The notes below the pieces were generated by a model. The model was not told the origin of the DNA. It made no database searches and saw only the letters and a program-made list of their open reading frames with translations. From the NCBI RefSeq assembly GCF_035046485.1, contig NC_085137.1, positions 479,409,396 through 479,473,395 on the forward strand: a stretch of 64,000 nt of DNA, given 5' to 3'. The stretch is from Aedes albopictus (taxonomy: Eukaryota; Arthropoda; Insecta; Diptera; Culicidae). Of the stretch, positions 44,642 to 56,784 are shown in pieces; positions within the stretch are counted from its first letter, which is position 1, and every line of letters begins with the position of its first letter. Position numbers and translations under genes: made by a program.

Positions 44642-44769
44642 AAAAAGGTCACCTCATTTTTTGATAGTAAATATCAACCGATTTCAACGACCGATGGTTC
44701 ATTCGATGCGGTATATAGTCCTATTGTTTCCTATTGAAAATGGTTCAGATCGGTCCAGCCGTTCCGGAG

Positions 44770-46135
44770 TTATGGCCATTTAGGTGTTCCGGATCGGCAC
44801 CCCAGGAAGGGGCCAGATATAAAAACGTTACAAACCCATGCATGCGACACATCAAACCACGGCATTTTAAATAACCTGATGAACGGTAAGCAGGAAAATA
44901 GTCTCAGACCATATCTGAACCGGTAGTGTTCCGGAACCGGCTCCGGTTGTTCCGCCGGAACTGGCCAAATATGAAAGTGAACCAAACCCATGCATGCGGC
45001 ACATCAAACAGTGGCTTTTTCGATATCCTGATGAACAGTAGGCAGAAAAACATTCTCAGATCATATCTGAACCGGTAGTGTTCCGGAACCGGTTCCGGGT
45101 GTCCCGCCGGAAGTGGCCAAATATGAAAGTGAACCAAACTCATGCATGCGACACATCAAACAGCGGCTTTTGCGATAACCTGATGAACAGTAGGCAGGAA
45201 AACATTCTCAGACCATATTTGAACCGGTAGTGTTATAGAACCCGTTCCAGATGTCCTGCCGGAAGTAGCTAAGTATAAAAATTAAACAAACCCTCACATG
45301 CGACGCATCAAATCGCGGCTCTTTAGGCAACCTGATAAACCTTTAGCAAGAAAATAGTTTCAGACCTTATTTGGATCAATCGATAGTGTTCCGGAACCGG
45401 TTCCGGGTGTTCCGCCGGATGTAGTCAAATGTGGAAGAGAACCAAACCCATGCCTGCGGCACATTAAATAGCGGCTATTTAAATTACTTGATGAACGATT
45501 AGCAAGAAAATTAGCTCAGACCACATCTAAGATCTTTTTAAAGACTACCGATAGTGTTCCGGAACCGATCTAGGGTGTCCCGCCGGAAGTGGTCAAATGC
45601 CAAAAGGAACCAAACCCATGCATGCGATACATCAGATAGCGGCTTTTCAGATAACTTGATGAACGGCTAACAAGAAAATAGGCCAAATGAGAACGCGTTT
45701 ATTAAACATATAGTACATACCACAATTTACAATTAATAATTACTCACAACTTCGGTGTTTTATACGTAGGAACGAAGACTTTAGTTCCTTTGCACCCGTG
45801 CCGTTGCTTTATTTATGACTTTTTAGTGCACGGGGACAAAACAAAAACATCCAAAGAATGACATTTTAAAACAAAAGGTACAGCGACAATTTACAGAGGT
45901 TCACACATCATTTCTCACGTTACAAACGGTTAGCAAGAAAATTGGTTCAGACCGCATTCAAAACTACCAGTAGTGTTCAGGATTGGGTTATCCTACCGAA
46001 TGTGGCCGAATACAAAAGTGAACCAATCCTATGCATGCGACACATCAAACCGCTGTTTTTTCAATAACCTGAGGAACGATTAGCAAGAAAATAGGCTCAG
46101 ACCACATTGGAGGCTACCGATAGTGATGCAGAACC
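44770..46135 (-). repeat. 152-bp tandem satellite, opposite orientation
   Basis: CATGCATGCGACACATCAAA recurs at 44837, 44989 and 45141 (and diverged at 45293), an exact 152-bp step. Orientation is opposite to 25045-25795. An interruption at about 45685-45925 is unassigned. Frames such as 44770-45143 (minus) repeat similar peptides but are broken every unit. Confidence 0.9.
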
Positions 46136-46329
46136 AGAATTGGGTGGAACAGGAACTAAAAAAGTGAATAAAGTCAATGCAAGCGATAAATATGTGTAAG
46201 AGAACAAAATCTTGACTGAACTAAGGCCACATATATACAGACGTCTCACTCTACTCACTACCCATCGTGCTTGTTTCAACGGTTGAATCAAATATAGATC
46301 AAATCTTACTTTACCAAACACCGTATGTA

Positions 46330-47527
46330 ACATATAGTAATGCGGGGCAAAAGTTCACACCTAACAGTATATATCAAATAACTATTAAACAAAAAGAAAA
46401 TAATATCGTTGTTTCTCGTTAAACGAATCCCTATCATGTTACCTTCGAAACGTATTACTAGATTTTTTTCACGTTCCTTTTGTAGTTCTAGTAATAAAAA
46501 TTTTAATACAAGTTCTCAAATGCGAACTTTTGCCCCATAGTGGTGGCAAAAGTTCGCACTGTGCGGGGCAAAAGTTCGCACATTGTGAAAGATAGTTTAT
46601 TAGTGTGAAGTTCATTTATTTCATGTTAATTCATGTTCACCATTTCACTCTATGCACAAAATGTGTTTCTTTCAATTCATGGCTTTACATACCAATTGGA
46701 ACACGGCTTGGTAATCAGCTATAGTATACAGTGTATTTTATGAACACTTCCAAAACTTATAACAGAGAGCATTCTATTCCAGCGTTACTGAAGTTGTCAA
46801 AATACATTGTGAAGTAATTACAGCTGTAAGTGTTACACAAAATACTTGATTCTAACCTTCGTCAGTACGGTGATGAATTATAAGTATGAATTTACAAACT
46901 AAGCTATGAAAGACCCCAAAAAAGTAGAACAACATAATATTTCCAAAAACTTTCAAAGGTTTACACGAATATGGCGAAAAAATGTTCCAAAATGTTTTTT
47001 CAGCCATTCTTCATTTTTAAAAGGCGAACACACTGATTGTCTTATAATCGATTTTCTTCCAAAAATAAGTTCAAATCCTCTTTCAGAACGATTTAAAGAT
47101 GCATACTACACATATTATACATAATATTAGTCTCTAAACAAAATCGCCATTGCTTCAAATATTTTGTAACTATATTGATGCTCTAGATTCAGAAATATAG
47201 TATGAACTTTTGCCCTACAGCGATTGCGAACTTTTGCCCCACTGTCGAGGTTTTAACAATGTTCCTTCCTACAAGAAGCACTAGAAGCTTTTTGTTTATT
47301 CGAGTGCACCTCTCGAACTACTATGGAATTACGATTCTACGACATCAAGAGATTTTGTAAATCTTCTTCTTTCGATCATTACAAATTCTTATTTCAAAAG
47401 ATCCAACAATTGCATCAAAATAGCTAGAAACACATTTGTTTCCATAACTCTGCCACTACATAACGAAATCGTTCCAGTTTTTATTGACGAGTATCTGGGC
47501 AAACTTTTGTTCCGCATTACTATATGT
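46330..47527. mobile_element. Foldback element with GCGGGGCAAAAGTTC ends
   Basis: Outer inverted ends ACATATAGTAATGCGG (46330, 47512-47527). The subterminal motif GGGGCAAAAGTTCGCA occurs repeatedly in both orientations inside (about 46530-46585 and 47205-47240), as if one copy inserted into another. No transposase; the plus frame at 46906-47124 is unsupported. Confidence 0.7.
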
Positions 47528-47734
47528 AAATAAAAAAGAGATTTTCACATGAGGCGCTGAATTTCGTTAAGGACTACTTGTACCACTTACCTTTAGGGAT
47601 GATTTGTGAAAAAATACCCGGATTTTTCATGTTTTTGAAATGCTCAATGTATTAGTTGCTACGGGAACAGCGAACTTCCCCTTCGATTGTGGATTTTGTT
47701 CGTGGATTTTGTTAGATAGGGTATGTGGTAAAGT

Positions 47735-48720
47735 TACGCGTGAAATCGTTTTTGTTCGTTTGACGTTTACTCACTACCGCCATCAAGCCAGCAGCGAGTT
47801 GTGAAATGCAACCTGATTAGCATTTGGCGATTATTTTTTCGTGACGATGTTGATGATGAATATGTCCCAAATGATATGTCTGTTTGTCCGTACTAAAGCA
47901 ATCTCAACAAATCACACCATTTCAGATTCCTGAGGTGTAAAAATATACAGTAGGATGGGTCAACGTTATATGGGAAAATGAAAATTATCGCATCAACCCC
48001 GGACAAAGTTTTTTCAATCCTCGTTTGCGTCTAAACTATTGGGATTTTTTTAATGGTTTTATTGCTTGCATTTTTTGTCAAATTTTACATGAATCTTGTA
48101 ACCAATGATAATAAAATATAGCCTAAAGTGTGAAGAAAAAACTTTGTCGAAGACCGTAAAGTCATCTGTGATTAAGGAAGAAGCTATATCCTAGCTTGTA
48201 ATTATCGTCTTGATGTTGATCAGCCTTCAGTGATAGTGAAGGTGCTCATGCAGTCAACTGAAAATTCTGATATTTTCCAGCTCTGTCTATACGTTTAACA
48301 TAACGTCGGAATATGTTCCATCAATAAGTTTCCCAATTTTTTTTAAAACTATTGCTTTACTCAATAAAATATTCTCAGAATTCAGGAACAGTTCGGATAC
48401 GTCGACGGAAAGATCATGCTTCGGAATGATGGCCCATGCACAGAAATTTTCTATACAAAGCAATGGTGGAAGATTCCAAAAACAGGAACCGAATTCTAGA
48501 CCACCCGATAGGTAGTAGATTGTCCGCATCACGACAGTTTCAAACCGAACGGACTTAATGTATACCAAAACTTCCGTATGAAATTTTTGAGTTTAGCAAA
48601 GCCATCTTGACAAGGAAACGTTGACCGATTGAACCCCTGAAAAAGCCCCATACGGACCGAAACGTCGGAAAAAAATCATAAACTAGTGTTTTCGATTTCT
48701 CCAAAAGACTGCAAAGCCAA
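47735..48720 (+). repeat. Composite dispersed repeat, copy 2
   Basis: 47735-47900 and 48460-48705 match the two blocks of 22720-23335 in the same order. The sequence between (47940-48240, starting TACAGTAGGATGGGTCAACG) is absent from copy 1 and may be a separate insertion. Confidence 0.6.
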
Positions 48721-48830
48721 AATTCTGAAGCAAAACTATCCCAGTCGTATCCCGGCCAAGGAAAGATCATGAGTACATGTTCGACGAGAAAGGCACTATC
48801 ACCACTAGGTGGATTAATCTGGGTTTTTTT

Positions 48831-49312
48831 CTTAACTTTAACGCGTGCCAGTTCGATCCTAAGTGAGGTTTTTTTTGGTAATGTTGTACTTTTAACAAAG
48901 CCATGCGTCCTGAAGGGTTAAGCTGAATTTAAAAAAAAAATGGTGAAAAGTGTTTTTGGAATTCTTTTACGATCCTATTTCATTAAAAAACGCATTATTT
49001 ATTCATTAAAAAACTGTACATTAAAGTTATGCTGAAAACTACCGTTTCCTAATCATAGATATATAACTATAAAATTTACAAAAAAAATATCCAACTTTCA
49101 AATGTTTTTCAAGTCACGAAAGACTATTTTTTTTTCGAGAGGATCCAATATGTTTTATTGTACCGTGGTTGAAAACAAAAAAGTATGGACTAAAATATTA
49201 TAAATTTTCAAAATATTATAAAGACGAATCAAAGCAATCAATGCAAAAAAAACGAATATAAATCAATCAAAGATATTAAAATATGATATTGTAAATATAA
49301 ACAACTAGTACA
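48831..49312. other. AT-rich non-coding stretch
   Basis: Nothing recognised. Confidence 0.4.
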
Positions 49313-49570
49313 GGACTCGGTTAGGGTGGTGCTTCGTATCCATTTTAACTTTCTATTACGCAGAATCGTAACTAGTTCTGTAGCTAAATTGGTTAAAGCA
49401 CCGGACTAGCGATATAGAGGAGTGGGTTCGAATCCCACCAAAAAAAAAGTGATAATATTTTATCAAATTTAGGTATTTCTCAATTTGTCAGTTTTGCCTA
49501 CAAATGCTTAAAGCTTTTGCGTCTATTTCAGACACGCTGGCCGGAAAAGTACAATTCAATAATTGTCAAT
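49313..49570 (+). mobile_element. tRNA-derived SINE, third family, near full length
   Basis: Starts GGACTCGGTTAGGGTGGTGC, has AAATTGGTTAAAGCACCGGA, a B box GGGTTCGAATCCCACC, then an A run and a body with TCTCAATTTGTCAG and TCTATTTCAGACACGCTGG. It is the best reference copy in the window for 22455, 38980 and 39405. Confidence 0.85.
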
Positions 49571-49972
49571 GAGTACAGACTTGCGTCTTCCTGAAATATG
49601 AAGTTTTGAACAGATACCTTTGTAAGAAACCCATGAAGAATATGTTAAAAGCTTTGCTCCTCATCCATGAGAGATAGCAACTTGATTTCTGTAGAAAAAC
49701 GATGTAGAATAAGTATTCAGAAAACTATTATGAAAAAATATTGAAAAAAGTCCAAAACTGACACTGTGCAGCTGGACACTTCTGCAATGTCTTTGGTTTA
49801 TTGTTCATTCAACAAATGTTCAAGTGATAGAAATTAATTTGTACGCTCGAAAGACAATCCAAACTATAAAAACCATTCCACGGCTTAGGGTCCAAGATGC
49901 CTATAGTTTTATCTAAAAAACTTTATTTAGAGGTTTTAAAAAATTGAATTAAAATTATTGTTTTTACATATA
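49571..49972. other. AT-rich non-coding stretch
   Basis: Nothing recognised. Confidence 0.4.
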
Positions 49973-50662
49973 ACACTAGTTTACAGCATTTTTGAACTCG
50001 GTAAGCTGATGATCATTTTTGGTGTAGAATCATGCCCTGAGTTCGAAAACGCGTGGGAAAAAAATTACAGTAGAGCGGAAATTTTTTCGACTTTCTATAC
50101 AAGGTTGACGATTTGAAATCGATTTTTGTTCTATTTTTAAGCAAAGTCGCTCACTTCAAACATCTCATTCTCCGTAATCAATGCTCCGATTGAGCAGAAA
50201 TTTTTACTGTAACTCGCCTACATATGAAACGTCAAATAAACGTCGAGAAAGAATTTTTAAGTTGTTTTTTTTCTTATTGAAAAAAATACATTTCTTCAAA
50301 AAAAATTAGGAATTTTGCTAAAATTTAAGAAGATCGTCCCTAAAACTCGCCAATATCTTGAATTTCATCAATCTGACGCAAAACCTGTATTTATATGGTC
50401 GAATGGTATTGTTTTCAGCTTTTAATTTATGGAAAAATATTTAAAATTGGTTGAACAAAACGCAATATATTTGAATTTTAGTAAATTATATATTTTGAAA
50501 AGTTGCAAAACTCGATATTGAGCTAAAACTCAAAAACTGATCTACTTAAAATTTTTTGAAGGTCGGTTTCGAAATCAGCACTAAATTGTGCTTCAAAAAT
50601 TTTGGTCTTTGACAGAAGTTTACGACTTTCGTTTTATTTTGTAAACTTGTGTAATTACACCA
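49973..50662 (-). repeat. Dispersed repeat, copy B
   Basis: Reverse complement of 5334-6285 without the Helitron insertion; the join is continuous near 50290 (TGAAGAAATG on the minus reading). Both copies share both outer limits, which supports a discrete element of about 700 bp. Confidence 0.75.
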
Positions 50663-51095
50663 ATTGATTTATAAAAAACTATAATAACAATAATGATGGT
50701 AATGATTATTATTGTTTACATATTGTAATGACCTTGTATAAATTACGTGGTCATTTTCATGGATATTCGAAACAGTTTTTGCATGAACAAAGTGTATTTT
50801 TTATGGAAAAAATGCCCCCGTTTGAAAACTAAAAACATTTTTTATAATTCTCATCGATCAAAGGTTTTCTTTTGTGCTTTCAGTTGAGCCGTTGGACTGT
50901 GATCATAGTCACGGCAAACCTCTTTAAAGGAAACACGTTTGACAGAAAATGTTATAACTTTGGTAATTAGTACTATTTTTTCATGTTCTCAAGCTGATTT
51001 CAGACATTAAATATTGTACTATTTCATTTATTTAGTATTACATCAAATTCAAGATAAAAAATTTCAAGATAAAACTAAATTCAGATGAAGATTTC
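50663..51095. other. AT-rich non-coding stretch
   Basis: AT-rich with a small inverted repeat near 50680-50735 (ATAATAACAATAATGAT). No gene. Confidence 0.4.
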
Positions 51096-51099
51096 AGTT

Positions 51100-51720
51100 G
51101 GGTTTCTAATAGGTTTCAAAGAAACTCAGGGGATTTCTAGCGAAAGAGAGAAGTTCCAGAGATTTTCAGGGGATTTCTGAATGCTTTTCAAGGATTTTCC
51201 AGGGGTTTTCAGAAAGTTTACAAAGCCGTATTCGTGAGTTTCAAGGGGTCGAAAGGATTTCAATACATTCTAGAGGATCCCATGGTATCACAGGGGGGGT
51301 TTAAGGGTGTTTCATCGGCAGGCAGAGTTTTGGGGAGTTTCCAGAGGTGCTTCAGGGGTGACTTAGAGGTTTTGAGGGTTTCATGGACTGTCAAGGAGTT
51401 CAGAGAGTTAAATGAGCGTTTTGAGGGATCTTCCCGAAACCCTCTAAAACACTCCCAAATCCAGCAAAATTTCGGTGAAATGGCTTTAAAATCCCTAAAG
51501 CAAACCCCTCTAAAAGTCCAAGGATGTTATGACAAATGAGTCAATCGATAGCCAGGTGAGTCAAAACGTCTTTGCCTGAAACCCCCTGAAATACCCTAAA
51601 ACTACCTGTGCCTTTGAAACGTCGATGAAACCCCTGGAAACATCAATGCATTCAAAACTACCAGTAATTATAAGAAACCTCCCGAAGCTTTTCAGGAAGG
51701 TCCCTGAAACCTCATGGAAC
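51100..51720. repeat. GGGATTTC / GGGTTTC degenerate repeat with strand switch
   Basis: 51100-51420 is rich in CAGGGGATTTC / GAGGGTTTC units; from about 51430 the complementary form (GAAACCCTC, AAACCCCTGG) takes over. It resembles the 12-bp arrays in layout but has a different, more diverged unit. The frame 51234-51539 is a by-product. Confidence 0.5.
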
Positions 51721-52264
51721 AAAACTTTCTCTGTTTGTGCCCCGTTTTAATTCGTGATAATTTTCAATCCCTGTTCATAGCATAAACAGAGGGTCTAGTA
51801 AAAGTATCAAATTTTTTGACTGACCTTCTGGGTAATTGATGATGGGTAATAGAAAATTCTGATATTTGTTGCAAAGCTGTGAAGAAATTTAGCATCAACT
51901 TCGAATAAATTTCAACTACTCATTAGGATGGAATTTAAAAAGACAGCTGGAAAGGGAAGAGAGTTCTAATAATACCATGAAAAAAAAAACAATTCAACTG
52001 AATATACCAAATAAATCTTGATTAATTTCTTAGAGTTCGTATATGAATTCACTGGAACATTGTTAGAGAGCTTGTGAAGAATTTATATGCTAGCTTTACA
52101 TAACATTATTTTAAAAAGTTTTGCAGACCATTTGAGCAAAATTATTAAACAGTTTAAAAAAATGTCCGAAAACAAAAAAAATATGATGAAATTGGTAATG
52201 AACTTTTCTACCTAAGAAACTGCTAGTTCTATTTATACAGCATTTTCAGGGATTTTTCCTGAAT
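51721..52264. other. AT-rich non-coding stretch
   Basis: Nothing recognised. Confidence 0.4.
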
Positions 52265-52817
52265 TCTCTCTAGAGAACCGTGATCTTTGTTGACAATCCG
52301 GTTACCAAGCTACAGCAATCGATGTCAGTTGATTCGACTCGAAACTCTCCAATCGCGGAGGGATATGGCAAAGGCTATGCTTATTGCCGACACTTTGCAG
52401 GGAAGCGTCGATTGCCCTGCCATTCTGGAAGCGGTTGACTTGAACGTTCGTCCTAGGGCCCTTCGGAGCAACGCGATGCTTAGATTTCCTTTCCGACGAA
52501 CCAATTACGGTCAACACATGTCGCTGATTGGATTGGAACGTGCGTTCAATAGAGTTGGCCACCTTTTCGACTTCCACTTGTCCCGCCAAACGATGCGCCA
52601 AATATTCCGCAGATATTTTACGAACAATAACGAACTGTGATTTTATATGTTTTTTGTTACGGTATTTGACTTTTTCGCATTTTTGTTCCTGTTTTGTCTT
52701 GTATTTTAAATGCAGTTTTGTTTTTAGTTTTTATAGATATGTATTAGTTATAAGAGGCCATCATTGGGGCATAAGCTGTCTGTTGATGTTGATAATAATA
52801 AATAAATAAATAAATAG
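52265..52817 (+). pseudogene. 5'-truncated LINE 3' end (C-terminal fragment)
   Basis: An open frame (52287-52640, stop TGA) ends in a pattern typical of the C-terminus of Jockey/CR1-type non-LTR polymerases: LIRLETLQSRRDMAKAMLI, then RRTNYGQHMS, LERAFNRVGHLFDF and a short tail. After the stop comes about 150 bp of 3'UTR and an (AATA/AAAT)n tail ending near 52817. RT and endonuclease domains are missing because of 5' truncation. Clade is tentative. Confidence 0.7.
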
Positions 52818-53805
52818 CGGTAATTTCTTGAGCCATTATTTCTTGTAGCCATTCTTGAATAAATGAAAAAAAAACATTCATTTGACATAAGAGAAAATCG
52901 AAATTTGTGTCAGCTTTAGAGGAAAAAAAAAATAGATGGTCAGCTTTAAGTCGAAAGGGATTTTTTTCCTAATTTCGAGAAAAACGAATTTAAAGTTTTC
53001 AACCCTGTAAATTTTGAGTTTTTCAAAAGAAATCTTAAAATGTGCTTATAAATCTCAATTACTATTCGTTAAAGCATCACTCTGTTTAGATTGTGAAATA
53101 ACGTAAAATAAAGCTTAAACCCAAGCGATTTCTAAGCAATTGATTTTACTTGGTCAATGTACGCTGACAGGACGATATTCGAAATAACTACAACTCACTA
53201 TATTACACAATTAAGTTCTTACATATTTTCCAATAGAAAAATTCCATGTTAAGGTTCATTGGTTCAATTGGTTCAAACACTTTCGCTCTCGGAAAACAGT
53301 TTCATATCTCATACATCTTGCTACCTCACACATGTGTACAAATATATTCTGCTGCACTGAACAATCCCAAGAATTTATTAATAAATTGCAAACAAATTTA
53401 AATAGAAATAGTTTCTGGAGCAATGCCTGTAGGGTCATGCAAGATATTTTTCTTAGATTTTAACGAGTTGGCTGGAAAAAACCCTTAAAACCTAATTTAA
53501 AAATGGCTGCAATAGAGTGAAAAATAAAAAAAAACTTTTGATGGTATTCCTGGCCAAATACCAAGTAAGAGAAGATATGAGAAACTTTGCAGGAATATGC
53601 ACTAAATGTGATCTAAAAGTATCCAATCAGATATTTGACTCAATTTGTGGAAAAAGAAGTCGATGAAATTCTTGAAGAACTCACAAATAATATTTTGCCA
53701 AGCAATTCAAAGGGTCCGATAAAAAATGTGGTTTCTGTTTCTTTTTGCAATTGATGTTTATATTTTTTTCTTGGTTTTTGACTGCTATTTAAAAAAAAAA
53801 ATCAC
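52818..53805. other. AT-rich non-coding stretch
   Basis: Nothing recognised. Confidence 0.4.
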
Positions 53806-53807
53806 CG

Positions 53808-53990
53808 TCTTCAGCCAGAGGCCGCACAAACTGAACATTACTAACATTAGACAACGAACAACACATATAACACTCATTGGCCCAGTGAAGAAAAGTCTTC
53901 CCCGACTGGAGCGGGCATCGAACCCACACTCCGAAGCTTACGAGACACCTAAACGACTAACGCCGCTAACCGTTCGGCCACGAAGCCCAC
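53808..53990 (-). mobile_element. tRNA-derived SINE, Leu/Ser-like head
   Basis: On the minus strand: GGCCGAACGGTTAGCGGCG (A box), a long variable region, GGGTTCGATGCCCGCTCC (B box), then a body resembling that of 9141-9409 (CAGTCGGGGAAGACTTTTCT) and a T-rich end. No functional tRNA acceptor stem. Confidence 0.75.
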
Positions 53991-54099
53991 TATTTGATTA
54001 GAACGGTAAAGCTAGGATTATATCCCGAAAATTATCATACAAAGTGAACGTGTGATCTTCGTGACCACGAGGCCGCTCCTAGTCCAATGATTAAAAGCT

Positions 54100-55190
54100 T
54101 ACTTACCTTACCGGTCAGGCTAAGGCCGGGGTGGCCTCTGCTGTACATAGTAGCCGCCTCCATTCCACTCGGTCCATGGCTGTTTGTCTCCAGTTCTGTT
54201 TGTCTCCTCTGCGTAGGGTCCGCAGATCGTCCTCCACTTGGTCGACCCACCTAGCTCGCTGCGCTCCACGTCTTCTTGTACCGGTCGGACGACTCTCGAG
54301 AACCATTTTAGTCGGGTTGCTATCCGACATCCTGATGACGTGACCCGCCCACCGTGGCCTCCCGATTTTCGCGGTATGGACGATGGTTGGTTCTCCCAGC
54401 AGCTGATGCAGCTCGTGGTTCATTCGCCTTCTCCAAGTCCCGTCTTCCATCTGCACTCCGCCGTAGATGGTACGCAACACCTTCCGTTCGAAAACTCCAA
54501 GGGCGCGTTGGTCCTCTGCACGTAGGGTCCATGTTTCGTGCCCATAAAGGACGTTCGGTCTAATCACCGTTTTGTAGATGGTTAACTTCGTGTTACGGCG
54601 AACTTTATTCGATCGTAGAGTTCTGCGGAGTCCAAAGTAGGCACGATTTCCTGCCACAATGCGCCTCTGAATTTCTCTGCTGGTGTCGTTGTCGTCGGTC
54701 ACCAGTGAGCCCAAGTACACGAATTCCTCAACCGCCTCGATTTCATCACCGTCGATATGAATTCGGGGTGGCGGGCGCGGTGATTCCTCCCTGGAGCCCT
54801 TTGCCATCATGTACTTTGTCTTCGACACATTAATGACTAATCCGATTCGCCTAGCTTCCCTCTTTAGTCGGATGTACGTTTCCGCCATCGTCTCAAATTT
54901 ACGAGCAATAATATCAATGTCATCAGTGAAACCAAGCAGCTGAACGGACTTCGTGAAAATCGTCCCACTCGTGTTTATCCCCGCTCTCCTAATTACACCC
55001 TCTAAAGCAATGTTGAACAGCAAGCACGAAAGATCATCACCTTGCCGTAACCCTCTGCGAGATTCGAAGGGACTCGAGAGTGTCCCTGATACTCGAACTA
55101 CGCACATCACTCGATCCATCGTCGCCTTGATCAACCGTATCAGTTTATCCGGGAATCCGTATTCGTGCATAATCTGCCATAGCTGTTCTA
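54100..55190 (-). pseudogene. 5'-truncated RTE copy with 14-bp duplication
   Basis: AATGATTAAAAGCT flanks both sides (54086-54099, 55203-55216). A single open frame (54115-55170, 351 codons) covers the RT from motif B (SRRGLRQGDDLSCLLFNIAL) to the C-terminus, including HETWTLRAEDQRALGVFER and WAGHVIRMSD. The catalytic FADD reads FTDD (residues 81-84), which should be inactive. The 3' end is CTGACCGGTAAGGTAAGTA. It belongs to a different subfamily from 58305-61514 but the same as 41057-42008. The open frame suggests a recent insertion. Confidence 0.92.
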
Positions 55191-55216
55191 AAAATGATTA
55201 AAAATGATTAAAAGCT

Positions 55217-56412
55217 ATATTTGGAAATAAAAATAATCTAGCTTTTGTGCACTATCGAAGATTTAAGTTCAAAATAGCCGGGCGTACGCCAATGCAAATA
55301 TTTAAAGGCTTGGGGCTGTCTTTCGACAGCTTAAAATCTCTGCATATGCTTAAGAATCTTGCTGTCTAATATCTCAGCTTGAGTATCTCTCGGTGCAGTA
55401 TTTTTTTTTTCGAACGTTTTCGTTACTGTGTAGCGTCCTATACAAAAGCATCCATAAAACTAGTAATTTTAGTAGAGAAGCTCATAAAATATACTAAAAA
55501 TACTTCTCATTTACCATTTTCCGAAGAAAGAATTTATATTCTCACAGAACCATTAACATTTAATCCTTCCAAGATTCCGCGCAGCAGTGTCTTACCGGCT
55601 TCTTTCCTGAATGTTTGACATTTCCCAGAAAGGAACAAATGCAACTTGTTCCTCGATGGAAAACACTCAAAAAAACAGAGAACTACCCACCTCCTCACCT
55701 TCCTTGCACCTGCATAAAATATATACATATTATATTTAATATGCACCGTGCATCAAGAAAACCCTTCCGCATGAGCCCGCGACGAATGCAGCTCAGTCAC
55801 CGGAATGCTTTCGCTTGTTACTCTACGTCCATTGAGCTGCATTTTTCGGGCCTCCAACCAAAGAAAGGCGAAACCGACAGAAGAAAAAAAAAACGGTTTC
55901 AAAACTTGACACTCGGAAAAAGTGCATTGCTTGCTGCTGCAGCATATATAAATGTGTGGGCACCTCCACCACCACCACCGCCGCACCAGTCAGGAAGAAA
56001 AGCCCAAGTGCAAGAAATGCATCAATTTTAGATGGGGGTTATGTCTCGAAAATAAAAGACGGAAAACAAATGGGAAATATTATGGAATGCTGAGTGGGGA
56101 TAGGGAAGGGTTGAGGGATTTGTGGGGATATGTCTAAGAAATATATTTCATTTTCCTTTTTACTGGCTGCTTTGAATGAGTAGGAACAAAATCCGACTCA
56201 TTTGGTTTCATGGGGGTGTGGGATTCCTTTTTTATGGGTATGTATGTTCTTTTTTGAGTTCGGAATGCAACTGCACTTTTGCCACTTGTAGGCGACGTCT
56301 AGGTTTGGATTGCACCCCTTACCGCACTGGTGTAAGGAAGGGGGTAATGCCTAGAAAGTTTGAAGAGCTGTATCTTGGCCAGTGGGCTTCAAGTATTTTT
56401 TGTTCTTTAGGT
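55217..56412. other. Low-copy stretch
   Basis: The frames 55615-56031 and 56176-56622 are open but partly made by a CCA/CCG tract (55965-55985) and the downstream minisatellite. No domain seen. Confidence 0.35.
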
Positions 56413-56416
56413 TTCC

Positions 56417-56535
56417 ATCTGCTTCTGCTCTGCTTCTGCTCTGCTTCTGCTCTGCTTCTACTCTGCTTCTGCTCTGCTTCTGCTCTGCTTCTGCTCTGCT
56501 TCTGCTTTGCTCTGCTCTGCTCTGCTATGCTATGC
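56417..56535. repeat. 11-bp minisatellite CTGCTTCTGCT
   Basis: About eight copies of CTGCTTCTGCT, grading into CTGCT and ATGCT pentamers at the right end, like the pentamer at 17486. Confidence 0.95.
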
Positions 56536-56784
56536 TATTCAATGCGTATTTGCAATCTTTCACCACGAACAGTTATAGCAGACACTCCTCTATCTGAAAC
56601 TGAGACAAGTTTGCATAAATGAATTGATATACGCCCAAGAGGGACGAAAGAAGCTAAAGGTTAGTTGCCATTTGGTAAGTACTGTGAAAAAGGATAGGAC
56701 AAGTAATGGTCACGTAAAACTTTTGCAATCAAAATTACTTAGGTGTTCACAGTTACTGAGTAATTCGCAGCAAGGAACCCGTCT

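Larger units (their letters stand above)
44437..48830. repeat. Composite mosquito repeat, about 4.4 kb
   Basis: The left edge has TTTTGCCTTTCTCGTACACC and the right edge GACGAGAAAGGCACTATCAC, sharing the inverted core GCCTTTCTCGT. Inside, in order: a TG microsatellite, conserved text around 44650-44770, the 152-bp satellite, a foldback at 46330-47527, and the second copy of the 22720-23335 composite. No transposase or polymerase frame is visible. Whether this is one element or several adjacent ones is not settled. Confidence 0.45.

Noticed and set aside
44770..45143. Repeated peptides with FHIWP and PEHYRFRYGLR
   Set aside because: The satellite step is 152 bp, not a multiple of three, so frames break in each unit.
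55615..56622. 138- and 148-codon frames with Pro or Leu/Cys runs
   Set aside because: Runs come from CCA/CCG and CTGCT microsatellites; no family recognised.
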